From assembly GCA_029783825.1 (NCBI GenBank), contig JAREIK010005490.1, positions 24,379-88,378 on the forward strand: a stretch of 64,000 nt of DNA. The letters run 5' to 3'. Made by a program: the position numbers and the translations under genes. The notes below the pieces were generated by a model that saw only the letters and a program-made list of their open reading frames with translations, was not told where the DNA came from and searched no databases. The stretch is from Sapria himalayana. Taxonomy: Eukaryota; Streptophyta; Magnoliopsida; Malpighiales; Rafflesiaceae. Below are positions 10,741 to 24,698 of the stretch, piece after piece (within the stretch, counting starts at the first letter, position 1; each line of letters starts with the position of its first letter).

Positions 10741-12754
10741 TATCAAAAAATAATAAAAATAAATTATTTTTATTTTTTTTAAATAAAACCTATAAACAAC
10801 TAAATACATACATAGTTAAATAAGTAAACTCCTAAACCTCGTAATGCCTAAATACATAAACCATTAAACTGCTATATACTACTTAATAATTAATAAATCT
10901 AATTTTTATTTCTTTTTATTATAATTTTAAATATTAATTTTAATTATTTATTAGTTTATTTTTATAGAAATATTTATTACAAATTAAATTATGAGAGCGA
11001 CATATATATTTTAATTAATTTATTTTTAATAAAAAAAATAAATGCTTATAAAAGAAGTAAAAGTAAAAAAATTAAAAATTATTTTCAGTAATATATTTTA
11101 CTTTATTTTGAATCAATTTGGGCTTTGTAAATATTTTTTAATTAATATCAATCTTTTTATTAATAGCTTATTAATTTAATTTTTGATCATTATTATATTA
11201 TCTATCAATAAAATTGTTTATATTGAATTTATATGATATATAATTATTAATAGTATTATAACTAAATATTGTATTCACATTTCAAAAAATTGTAAATATT
11301 ATTATATTTTCAAAGTTTATAACCTATGAAAATGATAACAAATTATAGAAAATTTTTTTGTGATTTTATTTTTTAAATAAAACCTATTAACCACTAAAAG
11401 CCTAAAAACATAAATTGCTAAACTCCTAATCAACAAAACCTTTAAATACTTATTCCATTAATCTGGTATAGATTAATAATAAATCATAAATCTAATTTTA
11501 ATTTATATTCAGTATAATTTAAAATTTTTATTTTAATTATTTATCAGTTTATTTTTATAGAAATATTAATTACAAAATAAATTATTAGTGAGATAGATCT
11601 AATTTAAATTAAAACAGTATCCCTAAATAATAAATAATAAATCTCATTTTTTTCATTATAATTTTAAATATTTATTTTAATTAGTTATTTGTTAATTAAT
11701 ATATAAATATATATTACAAAATAAATTGAGCTAGACAAAAATAATTTATATAAATTATTTTTCATCAAAAAATAATACATAAACTTTTTTTAAAAAAAAA
11801 TTATAACAAAAAATTATTATATAGTAATATATTTTGCTTTTCTTCTGAATCATTTTAGGTTTTGTAATACTATTTTTTTTTTGATATTTATCTTATTATT
11901 AATAGATTATTAATTTATTTTTTGATCATTATTAGAATATTTATCAATAAAATGTTTTATATTGAATTTACATGATATATAATTATAAAGATTATTATAA
12001 CTAAATATTATATTTACGTTGGAAAATAATTTAAAAATTATTATATTTTTAAAGGTTATCATCTTTGAAAATGAGATAAAATAACAAAAATAAATTTTTT
12101 GTTATTTTATTGTTTATATAAAACCTATAAACTACTAAATGCCTAAATGCTTAAATCATTAAACTCCTAAACCCTAAAACCCCAAAACTAAGAAATACTT
12201 AAACATTTAAAACATCTTTAAAGGTTTATGTATTTATAAATAATATATAAATATCTATCAATATATAAAAGTTTATTAATTTATTTATTGATCATTATAA
12301 TATTTATTTTTATATTTTATTTATTAATATCTATCAATAAAATTGTTTATATTTAATTTACATGATATATAATTATTAAGTTTATTATAATTAAATATTG
12401 TATTCACATTTGAAAAAAATTTAAAAATTATTATATTTATAAAGGTTATAACATTCAAAATTGATAAAAAATTTGAAAAATATTTTTTTTGTTATTTCAT
12501 TATTTAAATAAAACATATAAACTACTAAATGTCTAAACATGTAAATTACTAAACTACTAAACTCCTAAATACTTAAACAATTAAACCGGTATACCCTAAA
12601 TAATTAATCATAAATCTCATTTTTATTTGTATTCATTATAATTTCAATATTCATTTTAATTATTTATTAGTTTATTTTTATATAAATATTAATTGCAAAA
12701 TAAAATTATGAATGAGACAAATATAATTTAAATAATTAATCTTCATCAAAAAAA

Positions 12755-12770
12755 TTTATAAGCTTATAAA
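12755..12770. repeat. TTTATAAGCTTATAAA palindrome with HindIII site (example)
   Basis: This 16-bp perfect palindrome, or its core TATAAGCTTATA, recurs once per monomer on the other side of the conserved core from the long dyad. Many copies have lost the AAGCTT core through point changes. Confidence 0.8.
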
Positions 12771-13148
12771 AAGAATCAAAATTTTAAAAATAAAAAATTA
12801 TTATTTAGTCATATATTTTACTTTGATTTTTAATCATTTTAGGCTTTGCAAATATATTTTAATTAATATCTATCTTATTAATAATAGTTTATTAATCTAT
12901 TTTATGATCAGTATTACAATATTGATCAATAAAATTATTTATATTGAATTTACATGATATTTAATTTTTATGATTATTATAATTAAATATTGTATTAACA
13001 TTTGAAAAAAAATTAAAAATTATAATATTTTCAATGGTTATAACCTTGAAAATGAGAAAAACTCATAACAATATTTTTTTGTTATTTAATTATTTAAATA
13101 AAACCTATAAACCACAAAATACCTAAATACTTAAATTACTAAACTCCT

Positions 13149-13744
13149 AATCCTTGATACTACTGCACCACACACACATAACGACGGACCATTGTACACA
13201 CGTGCACATATTCTTGTCCATTTTGGTGTAGCATTTAGAGGGGCCAGCAAGTCCTAGAAGCAGCCGGAAGTATGGGCCACCAACTTGTAGAGGGCACCAC
13301 TAGCAAGCCGGGATGATAACATTCAGACAACTGACGAGACCGAGCTAAGTGGTCAGGAGTAAACCCAGGAGTAGCTAGGAGTGGGTCCCACTAGCCTTAT
13401 CAGGCAGCATAAAGGGCCAACCAACCATCGCCCAACAGGAGTAGAGGGTAATCGATGCTTAATTGGAGAGCCGGAAATATCCGAAGCATCACCAAGCAGG
13501 GCCAGTAAGAAAAGGAGTTCAGACCAGCCACACGGGAGCGAAAGATTCAAACTTATAGTATTATTTCCGACTTTGTATTTTATACTTTGTATGCACCATG
13601 TAGTTGTAGCGATGGATTTAATATGTACTTTGATAGCACAGTGATTCAACATCAAATATGTTGAGACATAATAGAGATAAAGTAAAAGCTCCTATTATTT
13701 TGGTTAGAGCTTTAGCAATCATTCTAGAGTTGAGAGAGGAACAA
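13149..13744. other. GC-richer ~600-bp insert of unknown origin
   Basis: A block of clearly higher GC interrupts the reverse satellite. It starts around TACTACTGCACCACACACAC, holds GGGTCCCACTAGCC and GGGCCAACCAACC, and ends near GAGTTGAGAGAGGAAC, where satellite resumes as AAAATAAATTATT. A TTTGTATTTTATACTTTGTATG segment near 13570 could be a promoter or LTR-like region. No terminal inverted repeats, no clean TG...CA ends and no target duplication are evident. Two overlapping antiparallel open frames of 87 and 100 codons exist only because the block is GC-richer. It may be a solo LTR or a captured genomic fragment. Confidence 0.6.
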
Positions 13745-16700
13745 AATAAATTATTTTAATTATTCAATATAATTTTAATTATTATTTTAATTATTTATCA
13801 GTTTATTTTCATAAAAATATTAATTACAAAATAAATTACTAGTGAGACAGATCTAATTTAAATTAAACTGGTATTCCTAAAAAATAAAGAATAAAACTCA
13901 TTTTTTTTTCATTTTAATTTTAAATATTCAAATTTAATTAATTATTTGTTTATTTTTATATAAATATTAATTACAAAATAAATTATGAGTCACACAAATA
14001 TTAATTTTTATAAATTATTTTTCATCAAAATAATATAGATAAACTTTTTAAAAGAAAAAAAATTCAAAACAAAAAATTAATATATAGTAATATATTTTGC
14101 TTTGCTTCTGAATCATTTTAGGGTTTGTAATTATATTATAATTGATAACTATCTTATTAATAATAGATTATTAATTATTTTTTTGATCATTATTAGAATA
14201 TTTATCAATAAAATAGTTTATATTGAATTTATATGATATATAAATATAATGATTATTATAACTTAATATTGTATTCACTTTTGAAAATAATTCAAAAATT
14301 ATTATATTTTCGAAGGTTATAACCTTAAAAAATGAGAAAAAATAATAATAATAAATTTTTTGTTATTTATTTTTTAAATAAAACCTATAGATCATTAAAT
14401 GATTACTTACTTAAATCAGTATGCTCATAAATCCAGAAACCCCTAAATACATAAACCTTTTAACATCTATATACAACTTAATAAATAATAAATCTCATTT
14501 TTTTTCTATTTATTATAATTTTAAATATTCATTTTAATTATTTATAGTTTAACTTTTTAGAAAAATTAATTACAAAATAAATTTCGAGTGAGATAAATAT
14601 TATTTAAATAATTTATTTTAATAAAAAAAATATAAGCTTATAAAAAGAAGGAATATTTTAAAAATTAATATTAATATTTAGTAATATATTTTTATTTGAT
14701 TTTTAATCATTTTGTGTTATGTAAATATATTTTAATTAATATTTAGATTTTTAATAATAGTTTATTAATTTAATTTTTGATCATTATTATAATATATATC
14801 ATTAAAATTATTTATATTGAATTTATATCATATATAATTAGTAAGATTAATAAAATTATACATGGTATTCACATTTCAAAAAATTTTAAAAATTATTTTA
14901 TTTTCAAAGGGTATAACCTTTGAAAATCAGAAAAATCTAAAAAATTTTTTTTATTTTTATTATATAAATAAAACCTATAAACCACTAAATACCTAAAAAC
15001 ACAAATTGATAAACTTCTAAATGACAAAACTTCTAAATAATCAAACCATTAAACCAGGATACCACAAATAATAAATCATAAATCACATTTTAATTTGTAT
15101 TTATTATAATTTTAAATATTCATTTTAATTATTTATTAGTTTATTTGTTATAGAACTATTAATTACAAAATAAATAAGGGGCAAGACAACTATAATTTTA
15201 ATAATTTATTTTTAATCAAAAAAAATATATAAGCTTATTAAAAGAAGTAAAAATTTGAAAACAAAAAATTATTATTTATTAATATATTTTACTTTGATTT
15301 TGAATCATTATATATAGGTTTTGCAATTATATTTTAATTGCTATCAAACTTATTAAGAATAGGTTTTTAATTTATTATTTGATCAATTTTATAATATCTA
15401 ACAATAAAATTACTTATATTCAATTTAAATGTCTTATAATTATTAAGATTATTATAACTAAATATTATATTTACATTTGAAAAAAATTTTAAAATTATTA
15501 TATCTTCAAAGGTTATAACCTTCAAAAATGATAAAAAATCAAAAAAATAATTATTTTATTATTTAAATAAAACTTATAAACCACTAAATGCCTAACCATT
15601 TAAATCTCTAGATTTCTTAAACCTAAAACCCCCTAAATACTTAAACCATTAAACATATATAACCTAAATAATAAATAATAAATCTCATTTTTATTTGTAT
15701 TCAATATAATTTTAAATATTCATTTTAATTAATTTTTAGTTTATTTTTATAGAAATATTAATTACAAAATAAATAATGAGCGAGACATATATAATTTAAA
15801 TAAATAATTTTTTATGAAAAAATATATAAGCGTATAAAAATAAACAAAATTTCTAAAATTTAAAATTTTATTTAGTAATATGATTTACTTTGATTTTGAA
15901 TTAAATTGGGTTCTACAAATATATTTTAATTAATATCTGTCTTATTAATAATAGTTTATTAATTTATTTTTTGATCATCAAAATAATATATATTAATAAA
16001 ATTTTTTATATTTAATTTAAATCAAATATAATTATTAAGATTATTATAACTATGCATAGTATTAATATTTTAGAACTATTAAAAATTTATTATATTTTCA
16101 AATGTTATAACCTTTGAAAATCACGAAAATTCATAAAAATAAATTTTTTGTTATTTCATTAATTAAATAAAACCTATAAACACCTAAATGCGTAAACATA
16201 TAAATCAATAAACTCATTAACCCCAAAACCACAATAAACTTAACCCATTAAATAGGTATACCCTAAATAATAAATCATAAATCTCATTATTATTAGTATT
16301 CATTATAATTTTATATATACATTTTAATTATTTATTAGTTTATTTTTATAGAAATATAAATTAAAAAATAAAGTAATAGTTAGACAAATATAATTTAAAT
16401 AATTTATTTTTCATCAAAAATATATAAGCTTATATATTTTAGGGGTTGTAAATATTTTACTTTGATTTTGAATAATTTTAGGGTTTGTAAATATATCTTA
16501 AACAATATTTATCTTATTAATAATTGTTTATTAATCTTTTGAATGATCATTATTATAATATATATCAATATAATTGTGTATATTGAATTTACATGATATA
16601 TAATTATTAATATTATCATAACTAAATATAGTATTCACATTTAAAAAAAATTAAAAATTATTATAGTTTCAAAGGTTATATCCGTCAAAAATGATAACAA

Positions 16701-17090
16701 ATAACAAAAATTTTTTTTTGTTATTTTCCTTTTTAAATAAAATCTATAAACTGCTAAATGCCTAAACACTTAAATCACTAAATTCTAAAATCACAAAACT
16801 CCTAAATATATAATATTTTAAACCTGTATATTTTATCTTATTAATAATAGTTTTATATAATATCTATCTTATTAATATATTTTACTTTGATTTTGAATCA
16901 ATTTAGGTTTTGCAAATAGATTTTATTTAATATTTATCTTATTAATAATAGTTTATTAATTTATTTTATTATCGTAATAATAATATCTATAAAAAAATTA
17001 TTTATATTGAATTTAAATAATATATAATTATTTAGATTATTATAACAATATAATATTTTCACATTTTAAAAAAATTTAAAAATTATTAAG

Positions 17091-17116
17091 TTTTCAAAGG
17101 TTATAACCTTTGAAAA
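17091..17116. repeat. Perfect 26-bp palindrome in satellite monomer
   Basis: Same half-site TTTTCAAAGGTTA followed by its exact reverse complement. Confidence 0.95.
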
Positions 17117-18694
17117 TAATTAAAAATAAAAAATTAAACTTTTTGTTATTAGATTTTTTTAAAAAATCTATAAACCATAAAATACCTAAATTCTTAATGA
17201 CTAAACTCCTAAACCCAGAAGCCCATAAATACATAAGCCTTTAAATTAGTATACTCTAAATAATAAATAATAAATCTCATTTTTATTAGTATTCATTATA
17301 ATTTTAAATATTCATTTTAATTATTTATCAGTTTATTTTTATTGAAATATTAATTACAAAATAAATTATTAGTGAGACGGATATAATTTAAATAATTTAT
17401 TTTTGATCATAAAATTATATGATTATAATAAGAGGCAAAATTTTCAAAACAAAATATTATTATTTAGTAATTTATTTTAATTTAATTTTGAATAATTTTA
17501 GATTTTGCAATTATATTTTAATTTATATCATTCTAATTAATAATAGTTTATTAATTTATTTATTGATCATTATTATAATATCTATTAGTAAAATTATTTA
17601 TATTAATTTTACATTATATATAATTATCATGATTATTAAAACTAAAAATTATATTCACATTTTAAAAAAAATTAAAAATTATTATATTTTCAAAGGTTAT
17701 AACCTTCAAAAATTAGAGAAAATCACTAAAGGCATAAACACTTAAATGACTAAACCCCAAAACACCTAAATACTTAAACCATTAAACCTGTATATCCTGA
17801 AGAATAAATAATAAATCTCAATTTTATTTGTATTCATTATAATTTTAAATATTTATTTTAATTATTTATTAGTCTATTTTTATATAATTATAAATTACAA
17901 AATAAATTATGAGGAAGACAAATATAAGTTAAATAATTTATTTTTAATAACAAAAATATAAACTTATAAAAAATGTAAAATCTTAAAAAAAATTATTATT
18001 TAGTATATATACTTTGATTTTACATAAATTTAGATTTTGCAAATATATTTTAAATAATATCTATCTTATTAATAATAGTTTATTAATTTATTTATTGGTC
18101 ATTATTATAATATCTAGCAATGTGATTATTTATATTGAATTTAAATGACTTGTATTTACTAAGATTATTATAACTAAATATTATATTTACATTTAAAAAA
18201 ATTTAGAAATTTTTATATTTTCTAGGGTTATAACCTTAAAAAATTAAAAAAAAAATAAAAATAAATTTTTTGTTATATCATTGTTTAAATAAAACTTATA
18301 GACCAATAAATGCCTAAACACTTAAATCTATAAACTCTTAAACACAAAAGCCCCTAAACACTTAAAACTTTAAACTCGTATACCTTAAATATAATATAAA
18401 TAATATATTTTTAATCAAAAAAAATATAAGCTTATAAAAAGAAGCAAAAACTAAAAAACAAAAATTATTATTTGGTAATGAATTTTAATTTGATTTTGAA
18501 TAATTTAATCTTTTGCAATTATATTTTAATTTATATCTATCATATTAATAATAGCATATTAATTTATTTTTTGATAATTGATATCATATCTTTCAATAAA
18601 ATTGTTTATATTTAGTTTATATTATATATAATTATAATGATTCTTATTACTAAATATAGTATTCACATTTTTAAAAATATTTAAAATTATTATA

Positions 18695-18720
18695 TTTTCA
18701 AAGGTTATAACCTTTGAAAA
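18695..18720. repeat. Perfect 26-bp palindrome in satellite monomer
   Basis: Same half-site TTTTCAAAGGTTA followed by its exact reverse complement, in the D/K monomer interval. Confidence 0.95.
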
Positions 18721-21700
18721 TGTGAGAAAATATCAAATATAATTTTTTTGTTATTTCATTGTTTAAATAAATCCTATAAACTACTAAATGCCTAAATACT
18801 TAAGTCAAAAACTTCGAAATCTCGAAAACCCTAAATAGTTAATCTTTTTAAATTTCTAAACCCTAAATAATAAATAATAAATCTCAATATTATTTTTTTA
18901 TTATAATTTAAAATATTCATTTTATTTATTTATTCGTTTATTTTTATTAAATTTTAATTACAACATAAATTATGAGTCAGACAAATATAATTTATATAAA
19001 TTATTTTTCATCAAAAAATATAGATAAACTTAAAAAAAGAAGAAAAAATTTCAAAACAAAAATTTATTATATAGTAATATATTTTTCTTTCCTTATGAAT
19101 CATTTTAGGTTTTGTAATTATATTTTAATTAATATTTATCTTATTAATAATAGATTATTAATTTATTTTCTGATCATTATTAGAATATTTATCTATAAAA
19201 TTATTTATATTGAATTTATATGAAATATAAATATAATGATTATTATAACTAAATATTGAATTCACTTTTGAAAAAAATTTAAAAATTATTATATTTTCAA
19301 AGGTTATAACATTTGAAAATATCAAAAAATAATAAAAATAAATTTTTTGTTTCTTTATTTTTTAAATAAAACTTATAACCACTAAATGCATACACAGTTA
19401 AATCAGTAAACTCTTAAACCTAGTAATTCATAAATACATAAACCATTAAACCAGTATATACTACTTAATAATTAATAAATCTAATTTTTATTTCTATTTA
19501 TTATAATTTTAAATATTGATTTTAATTAATTTTAGTTTATATCTATAGAAATATTTTTTACAAAATAAATTATCAGTGCGAGAAAAATAATTTAAATAAT
19601 TTATTTTTAATCTATAAAAGTATTTACGCTTATAAAATAAGTAAAAATTTAAAAATTAAAAATTATTATTAAGTAATATATTTTACTTTAATTTTGAATC
19701 AATTTGGGTTTTCTAAATATTTTTTAATTAATATCTATCTTATTATTAATAGTTTATTAATTTAATTTTTGATCATTATTATAATATCTATCAATAAAAT
19801 TGTTTATATTGAATTTATATGATATATAATTATTAATATTATTATAACTAAATATTATATTCACATTTCAAAAAATTTTAAATATTATTATATTTTCAAA
19901 GGTTATGACCTATGAAAATTAGAAAAATTTACAATTTTTTTTGTCATTTTATTGTTTAAATAATTCCTATAAACCTCTAAATGCCTAAAAACATAAATCG
20001 CTAAACTTCTAAATGACAAAACATCTAAATAATTAAACAATTAAACTGGTATACATTAATAATAAATTATAAATTTCATTTTAATTTTTATTCAGTTTAA
20101 TTTTAAATTTTTATTTTAATTATTTATCAGTTTATTTTTATAGAAATATTAATTACAAAATAAATTATTAGTTAGATAGATCTAATTTAAATTAAACCAG
20201 TATACCCTAAATAATAAATAATAAAACTCATTTTTCTTCATTATAATTTTAAATATTCATTTTAAGTATGTATTTGTATTTTTTTATATAAATATTAATT
20301 ACAAAATAAATTATGAATTAAACAAATATAATTTATATAAATTATTTATCATAAAAAAAATAGATAAATTTTTAAAAACAAATTTCAAAACAAAAAATTA
20401 TTATATAGTAATATATTTTACTTAGCTTCTGAATCTTTTTAATATTTGTAATTATATTTTAAATGATATATATCTTATTAATAATAGATTATTAATTTAT
20501 TTTTCGATGATCTTTAGAATATTTATCAATAAAAATGTTTATATTGAATTTATATGATATATAAATTTAATAATTATTATAACTAAATATTGTATTTAAA
20601 TTTGAAAAAAGTTTTAAAATTTTAATATTTTCAAAGATTATAACCTTTGAACATGTGAAAAAATAAAAAAAATATATTTTTTTGTTATTTCATTGTTTAA
20701 CTAAAACCTATACACCACTAAATGCCTAAACACTTAAATCAAAAAAACTACAAAATCTCGTTACCCCTATATAGATAATCCTTTAAACTGGTATACCCTA
20801 AATAATATTTAAAATATCTCATTTTTATTTGTTTTCATTAAAATTAAAAAAAATCATTTTGATTTTTAGTTTGTTATTTGTATATATGTATTAAATATAA
20901 AATAAATTATGAGTTACGAATATAATTTAAAAAATTATTTTTCATTAAAAAATAGATAAGCTTATAAAAATCATAAAAAATTAAAAAACAAATAATTATT
21001 ATTTAGTGATATATTTTGTTTTGCTTTTGAATCATTTTAGGTTTTGATATTATATTTTAAGTAATATCAATCTTATTCATAATAGATTTTTAATTTATTT
21101 TTTGATAATTATTAGAATATCTATCAATAAAATTGTTTATATTGAATTTATATGATATATAATTATTATGTTTTTTTATAAATATATATTGTATTCACTT
21201 TTAAAAATAAATTTTAAAATTATTATATTTTCAAAGGTTATAACCTTAAAAAATGAGAAAAAATAATAAAAATAAATTTTTTTTATTACATTTTTAAAAT
21301 AAAACCTATATATCATTAAATGCTTACTTACTTAAATTAGTAAGCTCAAAGACCCCAAAACCCCTAAATACATAAACCTTTTAATAGCTATATACTACTT
21401 AATAAATAATAAATCTCATTTTTATTTCTATTTATTATAATTTTAAATATTCATTTTAATTATTTATAGTTTATTTATTTATAAAAATTTATTACAAAAA
21501 TAATTTTGAGCGAGACATATATTATTTAAATAATTTATTTTTAATCAATAAAAAAATATAAGCTTATAAAAAGAAAAAAATATTTGAAAATTAAGTATTA
21601 TTATTTAGTAATATTTTTTGATATGATTTTGAATCATATTGTGTTACGTAAATATATTTTAATTAATATTTATATTATTAATAATAATTTATTAATTTAA

Positions 21701-24664
21701 TTTTTCATAATTATTATACTATCTATCATTAAAATTGTTTATATTGAATTTATATGATATATAATTAGTAAGATTAATATAATTATACATGGTATTCACA
21801 TTTCAAAAAATTTTAAAAATTATTTTATTTTTAAAGGTTATAACCTTTGAAAATCATATAAAATCGAAAAAAAAAAAATTTTTTTATTATATAAAAAAAA
21901 CTATAAACCACTAAATGTCGAAAAACATAAATTGCTAACCTCCTAAATGACAAAACCTCTAAATTAACAATCCATTAAACTGGTATACCATTTATAATAA
22001 ATCATAAATCTCATTTTAATTTGTATTCATTATAATTGTAAATATTCATTTTAATTATTTATTAATTTATTTTTTATTGAAATATTAATTGCATATTAAA
22101 TAAAGAGGGAGACAAATATAAGATTATAAAAAGAAGTAAAGATTTAAAAACAAAAAATATCATTTATTAATATATATTACTTAGATTTTGAATCATTATA
22201 GGTTTTGCATTTATATTTTAATTACTATCAATCTTATTTAATAATAGTTTATTAATTTATATTTTGATCATTATTATAGTATATATCAATAAAATTACTT
22301 AAATTGAATTTAAATGTCTTATAAATATTAAGATTATTATAACTAAATATTATATTTACATTTGAAAAAAATCTAAAAATTATTATATTTTCGAAGGTTA
22401 TAACCTTCAAAAATGATAAAAAATCACAAAAATAATTTTTTTTATTATTTTATTATTTATATAAAACATATAGACCACTAAATGTCTAATCATTTAAATA
22501 TCTAGACTCCTTAACCCCAAAACCCCCTAAATACTTAAACCATTAAACCTATATAACCTAAATAATAAATAATCAATTTCATTTTTATTTGTATTCATTA
22601 TAATTTTAAATATTTATTTTAATTATTTTTTAGTTTATTTTTATAGAAATATTAATTATAAAATAAAAAATAAGTGAAACATATAATTTAAATATATTTT
22701 TTTTCATGAAAAAAAATAAGCTTATAAAAATAATCTAAATTTCAAAAATTTAAAATTTTATTTAGTAATATAATTTACATTGATTTTGAATTATTTTGGG
22801 TTGTGCAAATATATGTTAATTAATATCTATCTTATTAATAATAGTTTATTAATTTTTTTTGATCATTATAATAATATATATTAATTAAAATTTTTATATT
22901 AAATTTACATCAAATATAATTATTATTTTTATTATTATTAAGCATTGTATTCAAAGGTTATAACCTTTGAAAATCACGAAAATTCATAAAAATAAATTTT
23001 TTGTTATTTAATTGATTAAATATAACATATAAACACCTAAATGTGCAAACATATAAATCAATAAACTCCTTAGCCCCAAAACCACAAAAAACTTAAACCA
23101 TTAAATAGGTATACCCTAAATAATCAATCATATATCTCATTTTTATTAGTATTCATTATAATTTAAAATATTCATTTTAATTATTTATCAATTTATTTTT
23201 ATAGAAATATTAATTACAAAATAAATTATTAGCGAGACACATATAATTTAAATAATTTATTTTTCATCAAAAAAATATATATGCTTATAAAATGATGCAA
23301 AATTTTTAAAATAAAAAATTATTATTTAGTAATATATCTTATTTTGATTTTGATTCATTTTAGATTCTAAAATTATATTTTAATTTATATCATTCTTATT
23401 AATACTAGTTTACTAATTTATTTAATGATCATTATTATAATATCTATTAATAAAATTATTTATATTTAGTTTACATTATATATAATTATTAAGATTATTA
23501 TAACTAAATATTATATTCACATTTAAAAAAATTTAAAATTATTATATTTACAAAGGTTACAACCTTCAAAAATTAAAAAAAATTAAAAAAATTAAATTTT
23601 TTGTTTTTTCATTCTTTAGATAATAACTATAAATCACTAAAGGTCTAAACACTTAAATCACTAAACTCTTGAACCAAAAAACACCTAAATACTTAAACCA
23701 TTAAACCGGTATATCCTGAATAATAAATAATAAATCTTTATTTTATTTGTATTCATTATAAATTTAAATAATTATTTTAATTATTTATTAGTTTATGATT
23801 ATAGAATTATAAATTACAAAATAAATTACGAGTAAGACAAATTAATTTAAATAACTTATTTATAATAACAAAAATATAATGTTATAAAAAAAGCAAAACA
23901 TTAAAAAAAGTATTATTAAGTAATATATTTTACTTTGATTTTGAATAAATTTAGATTTTGCAAATATATTTTAAATAATATCTATCTTATTAATAATAGT
24001 TTATTAAATTTTTTTTAATCATAATTATAATATCTAGAAATGTAATTATTTATATTGAATTTAAATGACTTATAATTATAAAGATTATCATAACTAAATA
24101 TTATATTTATATTTGAAAAAAATTTAGAAATTATTATATTTTCAAAGGTTAACCTTCAAAAATTAAAAAAATAATAAAGATAAATTTTTTGTTATATCAT
24201 TGTTTAAATAAAACATATAAACCACTAAATGCCTAAACACTTAAACCTCTAAACTGCTAAACACAAAAGCCCCTAAATAGTTAAACCTTTAAACTAGTAA
24301 ACCTTAAATATAATTTAAATAATTTATTAAAATATTAATTACAAAATAAATTATGAGTGATACAAATATAATAAAATTAATTTATTTTTCATCAAAAAAA
24401 TATATATGCTTATAAAAAGAAGCAAAATCTAAAAAAAATTATTATTTAATAATAAATTTTACTTGGATTTTGAATATTTTTAGGTTTTTCAATTATATTT
24501 TAATTTATATCAATCATATTAATAATAACATATTAATTTATTTTTTGATAATTGATATCATATCTATTAATATAAATGTTTATATTTAGTTTATATTATA
24601 TATAATTATAATGATTATTATTACTAAAAATTGTATTCCCATTTTTAAAAAATATTAAAATTAT

Positions 24665-24698
24665 CACATTTTCAAAGGTTATAACCTTTGAAAATGTG
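24665..24698. repeat. Perfect 34-bp palindrome in satellite monomer
   Basis: Here the dyad extends four bases further on each side: the half-site is CACATTTTCAAAGGTTA, mirrored exactly. It is one of the longest spacer-free perfect palindromes in the window. Confidence 0.95.

Larger units (their letters stand above)
9591..13148 (-). repeat. Satellite array, reverse block 2a
   Basis: The same satellite is now inverted: boxes read CCTAAAC/TTAAAT steps on the + strand. In window order the boxes are K ~9610-9670 (TTCGAAATCTCGAAAACCC), J ~10190-10290, A ~10790-10880, C ~11390-11470, B junction ~11590-11620 (AGATAGATCTAATTT), an F-like box ~12120-12220, an E-like box ~12510-12600, and a partial box ~13100-13148. 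A low-complexity run of TATTTAT-type repeats near 12220-12330 shortens one monomer. A perfect dyad lies at 10715-10740. Confidence 0.9.

Noticed and set aside
13353..13655. Two overlapping antiparallel frames (100 and 87 codons)
   Set aside because: Both exist only because the insert is GC-richer and stop-poor. Neither shows a known motif, and they cannot both be real.
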